From assembly GCA_031263265.1 (NCBI GenBank), contig JAISGE010000133.1, positions 1 through 15,433 of the forward strand: a stretch of 15,433 bases of DNA. Direction: 5' to 3'. The position numbers and the translations under genes are program-made. The DNA comes from Treponema sp. (GTDB lineage: Bacteria > Spirochaetota > Spirochaetia > Treponematales > Breznakiellaceae). Positions within the stretch are counted from its first letter, which is position 1, and every line of letters begins with the position of its first letter. Shown in pieces: positions 6,593 through 14,094 of this stretch. The notes beneath the pieces were generated by a model. It was not told the DNA's origin and ran no database searches. It saw only the letters and a list, made by a program, of their open reading frames with translations.

Positions 6593-7102
6593 TTATGGGT
6601 TTTTCTTGTTCTTAAGCAATACCCAGGTAACGCCGGTACCCCCTCCTGAAGGGCTGCCATGACCGCTTTCACCGGCAAAAGGACAGGTTTCTATAAAGGT
6701 TTTCACCACCTGCTTCAACACTGACACACTCCCAGAATGGTTTCCCTTGCCGTGGACAATGAGGACCTTTTCAAAACCCTGCTGTCTGCTGTGGGTAAAA
6801 AAGCACTCCAGGGCATTCCAGGCCTCATCCCGGGTAAGCCTATGGAGATCGATAATGGCATCAGCTTTGGTATGAAGCAGCCGGCGGCGGCGTTCCCCCG
6901 GGTGTTCTTGCGTTTCATCCATGTCTGCATCCTTATCGTAGACCTCATGGAACCGCAGCCAGGTGGTAAGGGGATGAGGTTTTGGGGGATTCTTGTGCTG
7001 CTTCTGCTCAAGCGGTTTGGATGCCGGGGGATGCTTCCGCCTGTTCCCCAGGGTGTGAGCAGTCTGTTTTTCCCATGCATCCAGAATATCCCCAAAATCC
7101 AT
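6593..7102 (-). CDS. Smr-domain protein (MutS2 C-terminal type)
   Basis: A 169-residue cytoplasmic protein. The N-terminal half is basic, proline-rich and probably disordered (about 15-75), after a short FGDILDAWE opening. The C-terminal half is an Smr domain: IIDLHRLTRDEAWNAL (83-98) with the conserved D-L-H, VLIVHGKG (113-120) and GGTGVTWVLL (154-163). Smr domains are nucleic-acid-binding or nicking modules; stand-alone bacterial versions have been linked to RNA cleavage and, in MutS2, to recombination control or ribosome rescue. It is the last gene of the bat cluster, starting 9 bases after its neighbour's stop, so it is probably cotranscribed. The usual His-Gly-x-Gly and Gly-Thr-Gly elements are intact. 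The substrate is unknown. Confidence 0.88.
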   Translation of the reverse strand: MDFGDILDAWEKQTAHTLGNRRKHPPASKPLEQKQHKNPPKPHPLTTWLRFHEVYDKDADMDETQEHPGERRRRLLHTKADAIIDLHRLTRDEAWNALECFFTHSRQQGFEKVLIVHGKGNHSGSVSVLKQVVKTFIETCPFAGESGHGSPSGGGTGVTWVLLKNKKNP

Positions 7103-7111
7103 CTCTGCTCC

Positions 7112-8542
7112 CTAATACCAAATCAATTTATCCCGGGCTACCCATCCTAGTCTGCCATCAAAGGATTCTACATAGACCCAGTAATCCGACACAGCACGGA
7201 TCTGTACTGGCTGGCCTTCACTAAAGGAGGCGCTTACCCCTCCGCCATCCTCAGGTACCCGGTAGGCCAGCGCTGTCCTGAGTACTCCCTGTCCAGCAGC
7301 CTTGCCCGGTTGAAATATTCCAAGACCGTTCATAGCAAACATCAACAACCCTACACCAAGGATCAGGAGGATCTTAATACCCTTATAACCTTGAAAAGTA
7401 GGGGAAGTTACGAACCCATGTTTTCTCCGTCCAAGCCTAAGGAGCACCGCGATAAGGGCAAACAGGAGCACACCAAGGCTCACGGTTAAGAGAAGCCGGT
7501 ATAGTTTGAGCGGTCTCCAGGGTTCATCTTGGGTAAGGGGAAGTCCCAGGGTCTGTTCCGCTTCCCGGCGGAGCAGGGCAAAACAAGGGCCTGCCAGGTT
7601 TTCCCGTTCGTTCCGGCGCATTGCTCCCAGGGCTTCCGGGATCTTTCCCTGGTTCCAGAGGTTTTGGATGGGGTACAAAGCCTGTTCATAATCAACGCGG
7701 AACCAGGGGAACACCTGGGGAACAGCTTGTGGAAAGGGAAGGTTCGAGGTATCGGGACGAGCCGCCACAAGCGGGGGTATATCCGCTGCCTTGGGCTTTG
7801 GGAACGGTGGATACACCCCAGGGGTAATCTGGACCCGGAATTCGGGAATCTCCAGGCTAAACCCTTCATGCAGTATCCGCATAGGCTTGAAGGTAAATTC
7901 CGGACCTTTCAAGGGAATGATCCCAAGCCGCAGGACTATGCCCTGTTCTTGGTCATGGCCGCGTAACGGCTCTGCTTCAAGGAGCGCGCCTTCCGGCAGT
8001 TCCTTCAGGACAAACGCGGCATCAGGCCAGGGTTTCTGCGGATCCCAATCCATAAGCCTGAGAGCCGCGATTCCCCGTTCTCCGATCTCAAGGGATTGGG
8101 GCGGATTAACCCAGGAACAAACCGGCTGATACTCCCTTTTTTCTTCCCCTTGGATATACCAGGAACGGGGCTCAGTTACATAGCGTTTATCCGGGGTAAT
8201 AACCTCAAAAGACCCCAAGGTAAGAGGTCCTACCTTATGGGGAATGAACCAAAATTCAACCATAGTCTGGATGTTCCCGGATTCAGGGTCTGTTCCTGTT
8301 CTACGGGGCCTGGTACGGATACTTTCCAGGGTGAGGGTTCCCGGCAGAGGCGGGCGATGAACCGTAATATCCCTTGAGACCGGGTAATCCACCAAAAGCC
8401 CCACTACCCAACTGGTATGCACCTGGGGCACTTCAGGGTGGGAGTACCATTCCACCGTCAGAACCTCCCCTGCTTCCTGGGCGCCCAGGTACGGAACCAG
8501 GAGGAGTAAGCATACCAGCATTTCCCCTTTTTTCTTGTTCAA
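7112..8542 (-). CDS. BatD-like exported protein with BatE-like tail and SH3 domain
   Basis: The likely start is a TTG at 8542 that overlaps the previous stop as TTGA. It gives the signal peptide MNKKKGEMLVCLLLLVPYLG, 476 residues in all. An ATG at 8521 has its GGGG too close, and an ATG at 8593 would overlap the upstream gene heavily. Following the signal is a large periplasmic beta-type region as in BatD (for example VEFWFIPHKVGPLTLGSFEV), then a helical stretch (YEQALYPIQNLWNQGKIPEA) like the repeat part of BatE. Two membrane segments follow (LLLTVSLGVLLFALIAVLL and ILLILGVGLLMFAMNGLGIF), and the end is an SH3-like module (GQPVQIRAVSDYWVYVE, GWVARDKL). It is presumed to act with BatA/B in an envelope complex. 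The domain call is by architecture. Confidence 0.75.
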   Translation of the reverse strand: MNKKKGEMLVCLLLLVPYLGAQEAGEVLTVEWYSHPEVPQVHTSWVVGLLVDYPVSRDITVHRPPLPGTLTLESIRTRPRRTGTDPESGNIQTMVEFWFIPHKVGPLTLGSFEVITPDKRYVTEPRSWYIQGEEKREYQPVCSWVNPPQSLEIGERGIAALRLMDWDPQKPWPDAAFVLKELPEGALLEAEPLRGHDQEQGIVLRLGIIPLKGPEFTFKPMRILHEGFSLEIPEFRVQITPGVYPPFPKPKAADIPPLVAARPDTSNLPFPQAVPQVFPWFRVDYEQALYPIQNLWNQGKIPEALGAMRRNERENLAGPCFALLRREAEQTLGLPLTQDEPWRPLKLYRLLLTVSLGVLLFALIAVLLRLGRRKHGFVTSPTFQGYKGIKILLILGVGLLMFAMNGLGIFQPGKAAGQGVLRTALAYRVPEDGGGVSASFSEGQPVQIRAVSDYWVYVESFDGRLGWVARDKLIWY

Positions 8543-9162
8543 TAATCTGGTCCTGTAAAGGGAACTGCTTCGATCCATTCCCGGCTCCTCCATTGGTTTT
8601 GTTCTTTTTGATGGATGTACTCAAACAGGGCAGAAACACCGGCTTCGGTATCTGCTGCTACCCCTTCTCGTGAAGAAACCGCGGACGGGTTGTTTCCCCG
8701 AGCTAAGGCCAAGAGGCTTAATTCGAGGTTTTGTTTAGCTTCGATCCGGCTGCCGTCGGTCTGGAGGGCTTGTCGAAAGGATGTTACAGCCCCGGCATAA
8801 TCCCCTTCCTTAAACTGCACCACCCCGCTGTTGTAATGAATCCGGTATACCAATTCAGGAGCAGCTTCTTTGGGCATAGCATTGAGGGCTTCTAAGGCTG
8901 CAGCGAAACGCTTCAGCGCAACAGCCCCCTCGTCCAGGGAAAAATACGCGGTTCCCAAGCCGAATTCCGCATAAGGCCGGGCTTCGGCATACTTCAAAGC
9001 CTTTAAGTAAGCACTTATGGCTTGGGTGTACCGGTTCCGGGAATTGAAGAAATTCCCCTCCATGATGAGCAAGGTTCCTGGAATGTTCTCCCTAAAACGG
9101 GCAATCTTGGCTAGGGGTCCTTCACACGAACAGGCGAAAAGGAGCAGCGCAGTACTCAACAT
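8539..9162 (-). CDS. TPR lipoprotein, BatC-like
   Basis: From the ATG at 9162 the protein has 207 residues. It begins with MLSTALLLFAC, a plausible lipobox with the lipid-bearing cysteine at 11. Tetratricopeptide-type helices follow: YTQAISAYLKALKYAEARPY, FGLGTAYFSLDEGAVALKRF, then YNSGVVQFKEGDYAGAVTSF with FRQALQTDGSRIEAKQNLEL. TPR proteins in this locus (BatC in Bacteroides naming) probably scaffold the VWA proteins. The start is uncertain: the ATG has no good ribosome site, and the same frame runs upstream 14 codons to an ATA at 9204, giving basic residues (K-Q-Q-R-K) before the hydrophobic core. AAGGAGG lies 7 bases before that ATA. The stop is shared with the next gene's TTG. Confidence 0.8.
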   Translation of the reverse strand: MLSTALLLFACSCEGPLAKIARFRENIPGTLLIMEGNFFNSRNRYTQAISAYLKALKYAEARPYAEFGLGTAYFSLDEGAVALKRFAAALEALNAMPKEAAPELVYRIHYNSGVVQFKEGDYAGAVTSFRQALQTDGSRIEAKQNLELSLLALARGNNPSAVSSREGVAADTEAGVSALFEYIHQKEQNQWRSREWIEAVPFTGPDY

Positions 9163-9196
9163 ACCCCAAAGAAAAAATCCTGCCTTGCGTTGCTGC

Positions 9197-10216
9197 TTAC
9201 CTATGGTTTCGCCTCCTTACACTCAGCACTTTTACCAGCCCCAAGGATATAAGTGCGGCTATGACAAATCCCCGCCAACGCTCTTGGGCTTCCAGATGAT
9301 AGCCCTGTGTCCCTGACTCAAGCCCATAAGACCGGATATGGTCCAAGAGCAACGTCGCCGCATCTTCCCGGTTTCCATCTATATAGACCCCTCCGGTCCG
9401 TTCTGCCACACGCTGTAAGGTGTCGCTGCGCCGGTAACTCAAGGGGGCCTCTTCTTGGGCTTGTTCCTGAGCAAAAGGAAGTGTGTATGGGACTGGCCCG
9501 CCTTGTTCAGTCCCCAGTCCTATAGCGCTTATCCGCACCCCCTTATTCAAGACCCGGTCGCTCGCGGTGAAGAGGGAACCTGAAAGGGTCTCTCCATCGG
9601 AAAACAGGATAATCTCCCTGCTCGTAGGGAGCCCATCCTGAAAGGCCCCGGCAGCCGCATCGATCAGGGTCTCAAGGTTAGTTCCCTGGCCGGTAATCGC
9701 TGAACTGGAAAGTCCTTCGAGAAAACTCACCAGCGCCCCGGTATCGTAGGTTAAGGGAACCGCAAGAACCCCTCGGCCCTTGCCAATGGCTGCTCCCAGG
9801 CGGATTTCTCCTGCGGCCTCTGCGGTTTCCCGGGCGATGCTGAGGGCACGGGAAAGCCGGGACGTCTCTTCCGGGGGAGGTATATCCTGGACATCCATGC
9901 TGCGGGAAAGATCCAGGGCAAATACCACATCCACTCCCCGGCGGTACTCCATCACCATCCGCTTTCCCCATCGGGGACCTGCCAGGGCGATGATGAGACA
10001 AGCAAAAAAAATGCCCCATAGGAGGGAAACCCCGAGCGCTCGACGCCGAAAATCCCTGTGCAGGCCCTGTCGGTGGATCTGGTCCCCCGAGGAGCAGGTC
10101 GCGGAAATAAAAGCCTCAAGAAAGGGCTTGCGTCTATAATGATGCACAATCTCAAGGATGATCAGGGGGAGATACAGCACAAACCCGATAAAGACCTGGG
10201 GCGTATCAAAACTCAT
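9197..10216 (-). CDS. batB: Membrane VWA-domain protein BatB
   Basis: A membrane-anchored von Willebrand A protein of 339 residues. Hydrophobic segments lie at about 8-23 and 62-79, and a third near 315-332. The VWA domain between them has an intact metal-ion (MIDAS) site: DLSRS (D102, S104, S106), T179 in GQGTNLETL and D207 in ILFSDGE. Such proteins bind partners through the metal site; in Bacteroides the Bat genes were tied to aerotolerance, and in other bacteria to MoxR-assisted assembly or stress resistance. The ATG overlaps the batA stop (ATGA). It is second of the paired VWA genes, so BatB by position; assigning A versus B is by gene order. Confidence 0.85.
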   Translation of the reverse strand: MSFDTPQVFIGFVLYLPLIILEIVHHYRRKPFLEAFISATCSSGDQIHRQGLHRDFRRRALGVSLLWGIFFACLIIALAGPRWGKRMVMEYRRGVDVVFALDLSRSMDVQDIPPPEETSRLSRALSIARETAEAAGEIRLGAAIGKGRGVLAVPLTYDTGALVSFLEGLSSSAITGQGTNLETLIDAAAGAFQDGLPTSREIILFSDGETLSGSLFTASDRVLNKGVRISAIGLGTEQGGPVPYTLPFAQEQAQEEAPLSYRRSDTLQRVAERTGGVYIDGNREDAATLLLDHIRSYGLESGTQGYHLEAQERWRGFVIAALISLGLVKVLSVRRRNHR

Positions 10217-11217
10217 AAAAAAGCCCTTCCCCCATACCGGCGAATAAACCCACCCAGGCCCAGCATGACCAAGGCGGCTATGATACCGATCCCCTGGAAG
10301 CCCTTAGTTTTGACCACGGTTCCTGAACGGCCTATGGTCATTTCTTGTTTGTTGATATAGGAAAAGGCTTGAGTAAAGGCTTCTGCTGACGGGGCCGGGA
10401 TATACGTCCCCTGCCCTTTCCGGGCAATGGCTTTGAGGGTTTCCGGATCAAACCGGGAATCAAAGGTTCCGGTTCTGCGTATCTTGGTGAGGGGATCCAC
10501 ATACGTAATGGGTACTTCCCCTCCGCTTCCCACGCCGATGACCCACAGGGATGCACCCAGTTCCGGCAACAGGGCCGCCGCAGTCTCTGGATGCAAAGCC
10601 CCTGCATTGTTCTCCCCGTCGGTGATGAGCACTACTGCTTTATGGGGGGCCGTGGAATCCTTGAGATGCAGGGCGGCAATGGCAAGACCCATACCCAGAG
10701 TGGTACCATCCCCTAATTCACCGATGTACAGGGTTTCAAGCCGGGAAAAGAGGCTGAGCCGGTCAATCGTTGGGGGCAGGATGAGGGCCGCATCATCACC
10801 TACGGCCACAAGGCCCAGGGCGTCAGAAGGACGGTTCAGCCCAAAGGTACGAACCAGATTCCGGGCCGCATCAAAGCGGTTCTGATGTTCCATATCCTGG
10901 GCCGCCATACTGGGACTCACATCCACGACAAACATGATATCCGCGCCCCGGTTGAGCCATACGGTTTCAGTGGAGATAAGCAAGGGACCTGCCGCGGCTA
11001 TAAACAGCAAGAAGATACCGGTATACTCCATGCCCTGGACCAGGTATATAAACCACTTGAGCTTCTGGGGCGGCTTAAAAGGGATATCCCCCGGCGCGCC
11101 CAAGGGGATCTGCACGGTGTACCTATCCCTGAAGAAAAAGCGCGATAAACAGAAGCCCAGGATCAAGGTCAGTACTCCCAAAAGGATAAGCGATGGGTGT
11201 TCAAAGCCGATATTCAT
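10213..11217 (-). CDS. batA: Membrane VWA-domain protein BatA
   Basis: The 334-residue protein starts with a membrane segment at about 9-27, has a second at about 64-81, then the VWA domain and a C-terminal segment (GIGIIAALVMLGLGGFI). The MIDAS residues are complete: DVSPS (D99, S101, S103), T172 or T173 in GDGTTLGMG and D200 in LITDGENNAG. The topology places the domain on one side of the membrane beside BatB, with which it probably forms a complex. The start overlaps the preceding stop by four bases and the end overlaps batB likewise, typical of subunits made in fixed ratio. The sequence is a paralogue of BatB in layout but clearly diverged. Confidence 0.87.
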   Translation of the reverse strand: MNIGFEHPSLILLGVLTLILGFCLSRFFFRDRYTVQIPLGAPGDIPFKPPQKLKWFIYLVQGMEYTGIFLLFIAAAGPLLISTETVWLNRGADIMFVVDVSPSMAAQDMEHQNRFDAARNLVRTFGLNRPSDALGLVAVGDDAALILPPTIDRLSLFSRLETLYIGELGDGTTLGMGLAIAALHLKDSTAPHKAVVLITDGENNAGALHPETAAALLPELGASLWVIGVGSGGEVPITYVDPLTKIRRTGTFDSRFDPETLKAIARKGQGTYIPAPSAEAFTQAFSYINKQEMTIGRSGTVVKTKGFQGIGIIAALVMLGLGGFIRRYGGRAFL

Positions 11218-12251
11218 GCCGCCATCTTCCGCTTCAGGCGGGGTAAGAAGAGGTTCTGTTCCTTATCGGCTCGATCCAGGGTATCGGCAAACCCTTGCAG
11301 TTCCTCAAGAATACCCAGCAGTTCTGGGGGGTTTATGGGGATCCCGCTGAAGCGCAGGGTATCACAACGGCGGAAGATCCGGCAAAGAACATGCCCGGAA
11401 AGCACGGCATCCGGTCTTTCAGGGTCCTGGGGCAGCAGGCGCGGCAGGACGTTTAATTCTCCTGCATCCATAGCTTGACAGGGCATTCCGGTAAAGAGGC
11501 TCAAGAGGCATCTGAATTCCTTGGATAAACGGCTGAGGATCTCCCCAGGGGCTTCATTCCCCAGATCCTTCTGCAGGTTCCTAAGGAGCCGCTTCATGGC
11601 CCTGATGAGCCGTCGTCGCCTGAGCCGTTCCTGTAAATCCTTCAGATGCTCTTTCCCCCAGAACCGGATACCGATTCCCCCAAGGAGGAGCGCCAAGATT
11701 CCTATGCTGGTTCCGTATATGAGCAGCCCGGTACCAGGAATCGCCAGGGGGGAAAAGGGGCCTGAAAGCACTAAACCCTCGTGATCAAGCAAGGAAGCAA
11801 TCGGTACGTGCAAACCTGCGGTGGAAAGCCCCCGGGATTGCAGTTCTGGAATAGCCAGTTCCGGCAAGACAACTAAGCCGGGAGTATAGGCCACAAGATC
11901 AATGAGCAAGCGGGCATGGCCCTCGCGGTTTTCAAGTTCAATCCGTTGGATGATAAGCTCTGGGTTTTTGCTTAGCCCTGGAATTCCTGCTTGCAGACGC
12001 TCCTTGGTCCCCCCCACTTGTTCCACGATAAAGGGCTGAAAATCCGGGGATACCGGCCCCAGGGGGACTACCAAGCGGCCTTTATCCCCCACAAAAACGG
12101 TTTGGGGTATGAGATAGGGGCTATGTACTTGGGCTGCTCCAGGAAACGCGGAACTTACTTGGGAGCAGCCGGTCTGAGGCGCCCCAAGTAAAAACCATGA
12201 GAAAAAAGAAAAAAAAGAGAAAACAAGGGGCGCCCATACTTGCACCTTCAT
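11214..12251 (-). CDS. Bat-locus exported single-span membrane protein
   Basis: A 345-residue protein of a type found between the DUF58 and batA genes. An N-terminal signal or anchor (about 5-24) is followed by an exported region of about 150 residues, with PYLIPQTVFVGDKGRLVVPL and LVVLPELAIPEL suggesting a beta-sandwich. A membrane segment near GLLIYGTSIGILALLLGGIG comes next, then a very basic cytoplasmic helical part (LQERLRRRRLIRAMKRLLRN) and a tail of about 110 residues. The layout resembles DUF4381/BatX-type proteins, but I see no defining motif. AAAGGA lies 6 bases before its ATG, 11 bases after the DUF58 stop. It is probably the structural partner of BatA/B. The function is unknown. 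Confidence 0.65.
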   Translation of the reverse strand: MKVQVWAPLVFSFFSFFSWFLLGAPQTGCSQVSSAFPGAAQVHSPYLIPQTVFVGDKGRLVVPLGPVSPDFQPFIVEQVGGTKERLQAGIPGLSKNPELIIQRIELENREGHARLLIDLVAYTPGLVVLPELAIPELQSRGLSTAGLHVPIASLLDHEGLVLSGPFSPLAIPGTGLLIYGTSIGILALLLGGIGIRFWGKEHLKDLQERLRRRRLIRAMKRLLRNLQKDLGNEAPGEILSRLSKEFRCLLSLFTGMPCQAMDAGELNVLPRLLPQDPERPDAVLSGHVLCRIFRRCDTLRFSGIPINPPELLGILEELQGFADTLDRADKEQNLFLPRLKRKMAA

Positions 12252-12262
12252 GGCAAATCCTT

Positions 12263-13153
12263 TTATAATACCCTGGGTCTGCGGGAAATGCCTCGGCTCC
12301 CAAAGAAACGGATAAGTTTAGCAGGAGCATCCTCAGCGGTGGATATATCCATGAATCCAGCCCCAGAAGCCCGGCAGATCCTCTGCCATGCGCTGCGTTT
12401 CTGCTCATGCCAGGCAGACCAGGCCGAAGAGAACCCGGGGAAGGAAGCCGGTACCTGATAGGTAATCCTGGTTTCCGGGTCTTCCAGGGAGATAAGCCCC
12501 ATGCCGGCCATAACCGTATCCAAGGGGTCTTCTATGCGTAAGGCAATCACATCATGCTTACGGCAGAGGTTTCCCAGTTCCTGCTCCCAATGGACGCTAA
12601 AAAAATCCGAAATCACCACCACCAGGCTCCGCCGTTTGAGGAATCTGCCCAAGCCTACCAGGGCTGCTCTGAGATCGCTTCCTTGTACCCGGGGGTTCAT
12701 CCTCAGGGCGCTGCTTATCATGGCCATAATATGGACCCGTCCCTTCCTGGGCAGGAAGACTTTGGTGATTTCCCGGTCAAAAAATAACGCACCCACCCGT
12801 TGGCCTGCCTTTTCTCCAGAAAACGCGATTAGGCTGGCACACAAAAGCCCTTGATCATACCGTCTCATCAGGGTGCTGCCGCAGTACATGGAGGCAGAAC
12901 AATCCAGAACCAGAAACACCGTCATTTCTCGTTCCTCCCGGTACATTTTGACATAGGGGGTTCCAAAACGGGCGCTCACATTCCAATCAATCGTCCGCAC
13001 ATCATCCCCACGCTCGTAATGCCGGACCTCATCCGCCTCAATCCCCTGGCCTTTGAATATCGAGCGGAAATCCCCGGATACCAGATGCTCTGCCAATACC
13101 GAGGCAATCAAGGGAAACGTGCTTATTTTACGTAACAGTTCAGTACGATCCAC
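12263..13153 (-). CDS. DUF58 family protein with VWA-like fold
   Basis: It starts at a GTG (13153) with AAGGA 6 bases upstream; 296 residues, soluble. The DUF58 signature YERGDDVRTIDWNVSAR (46-62) is intact, followed by VFLVLDCSASMY, where D84, S86 and S88 form a MIDAS-like site. A second aspartate lies in VVVISDFFS. DUF58 proteins usually lie directly after a moxR AAA+ ATPase and before VWA genes, and are thought to bridge the ATPase to its client. Here the upstream gene is yicC, 35 bases away, and no moxR is present in the window. The family call is firm; the biochemical role is not established. Confidence 0.9.
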   Translation of the reverse strand: MDRTELLRKISTFPLIASVLAEHLVSGDFRSIFKGQGIEADEVRHYERGDDVRTIDWNVSARFGTPYVKMYREEREMTVFLVLDCSASMYCGSTLMRRYDQGLLCASLIAFSGEKAGQRVGALFFDREITKVFLPRKGRVHIMAMISSALRMNPRVQGSDLRAALVGLGRFLKRRSLVVVISDFFSVHWEQELGNLCRKHDVIALRIEDPLDTVMAGMGLISLEDPETRITYQVPASFPGFSSAWSAWHEQKRSAWQRICRASGAGFMDISTAEDAPAKLIRFFGSRGISRRPRVL

Positions 13154-13188
13154 CAGGCTTCCTTATACCTATATACCCCATAATGCCC

Positions 13189-14094
13189 CTATTCCACATT
13201 GCGCAGCTGTTCCCGGATGTTTTCCAGCGCATCCTTCATGGCTACCACTGCCCGGCTTACCTCCAGAATAGGGCTTTTAGAACCGATGGTATTGACCTCC
13301 CGGTTTATTTCCTGGCAGAGAAAGTCCAGTTTCTTACCAGGACTGGGGTTTTGTGCTACTTCAGTACGAAATTCTCCCAGATGTGCGTTCAATCGGGCAA
13401 GTTCTTCGGCAATCGTGTACTTCATCATCAGTACCGCGGTTTCTGCCAGGATCCGGTTATCCAAGCCCGTACCCTGTATAAACCCCGTATCCTCAGGAGA
13501 GACACCGCTGCTTCTCAAAAGCTCCATAAAACGGCTGCGGATGGTTTCTTGAATTGATGCCTCCAAGGCAGGTACATAGGATGAGATGAGTTTAACCGAA
13601 GCCTCCAAGGTTGCCAGATGGGAAAGAATATCTTCCTCGGTTCGCTTGCCTTCCCGGTCCCGGGCTGCGTCAAACTGCGCTGCCGCAGTCTGTAAAACCG
13701 GCTCTATCCGCTTCCAATACCCGGTATCATCCCGTTTTTTTTCTATGCCCAAGACCCCTTCCAAGCCAAGCACCAATCCAAGGTTGGGCTGCTCATCGCA
13801 GTGAAATAGCTCCCCTAAAACCGCCAGGGCATCCTTATATGCTTCTGCTGCGGCCCGGTTCACAGAAATGGAAAAGGGAGCATTATGCTCCTTAAAACGT
13901 ATGGTGATTTCCACCTTTCCCCGCTTACACCACCGGATCAGGGAGCCGCGGATACCCAGTTCCAGGGCTGAAAGATAGGGGGGAAGATTGACCAAAAGCT
14001 CAAGAAAACGGCTGTTATAACTCTTAATTTCCACAGAAACCGAAAAGTCAGGGTCTTCCGCTTCATGGTAGCCATAGCCGGTCATACTTTTCAC
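13189..14094 (-). CDS. yicC: YicC family endoribonuclease
   Basis: A full-length family member of 301 residues. It begins with the hallmark MKSMTGYG and continues with VEIKSYNSRFLELLVNLP, and ends with the DUF1732 region KLDFLCQEINREVNTIGSKS (255-274) close to the C-terminus. Conserved acidic residues in this last motif are associated with metal-dependent RNA cleavage; the E. coli and B. subtilis members have been described as endoribonucleases. It is cytoplasmic. The ATG overlaps the murC stop by four bases (ATGA), so it is coupled to a cell-wall gene. It is often found next to gmk and rpoZ elsewhere; that neighbour is not seen here. Confidence 0.93.
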   Translation of the reverse strand: MKSMTGYGYHEAEDPDFSVSVEIKSYNSRFLELLVNLPPYLSALELGIRGSLIRWCKRGKVEITIRFKEHNAPFSISVNRAAAEAYKDALAVLGELFHCDEQPNLGLVLGLEGVLGIEKKRDDTGYWKRIEPVLQTAAAQFDAARDREGKRTEEDILSHLATLEASVKLISSYVPALEASIQETIRSRFMELLRSSGVSPEDTGFIQGTGLDNRILAETAVLMMKYTIAEELARLNAHLGEFRTEVAQNPSPGKKLDFLCQEINREVNTIGSKSPILEVSRAVVAMKDALENIREQLRNVE

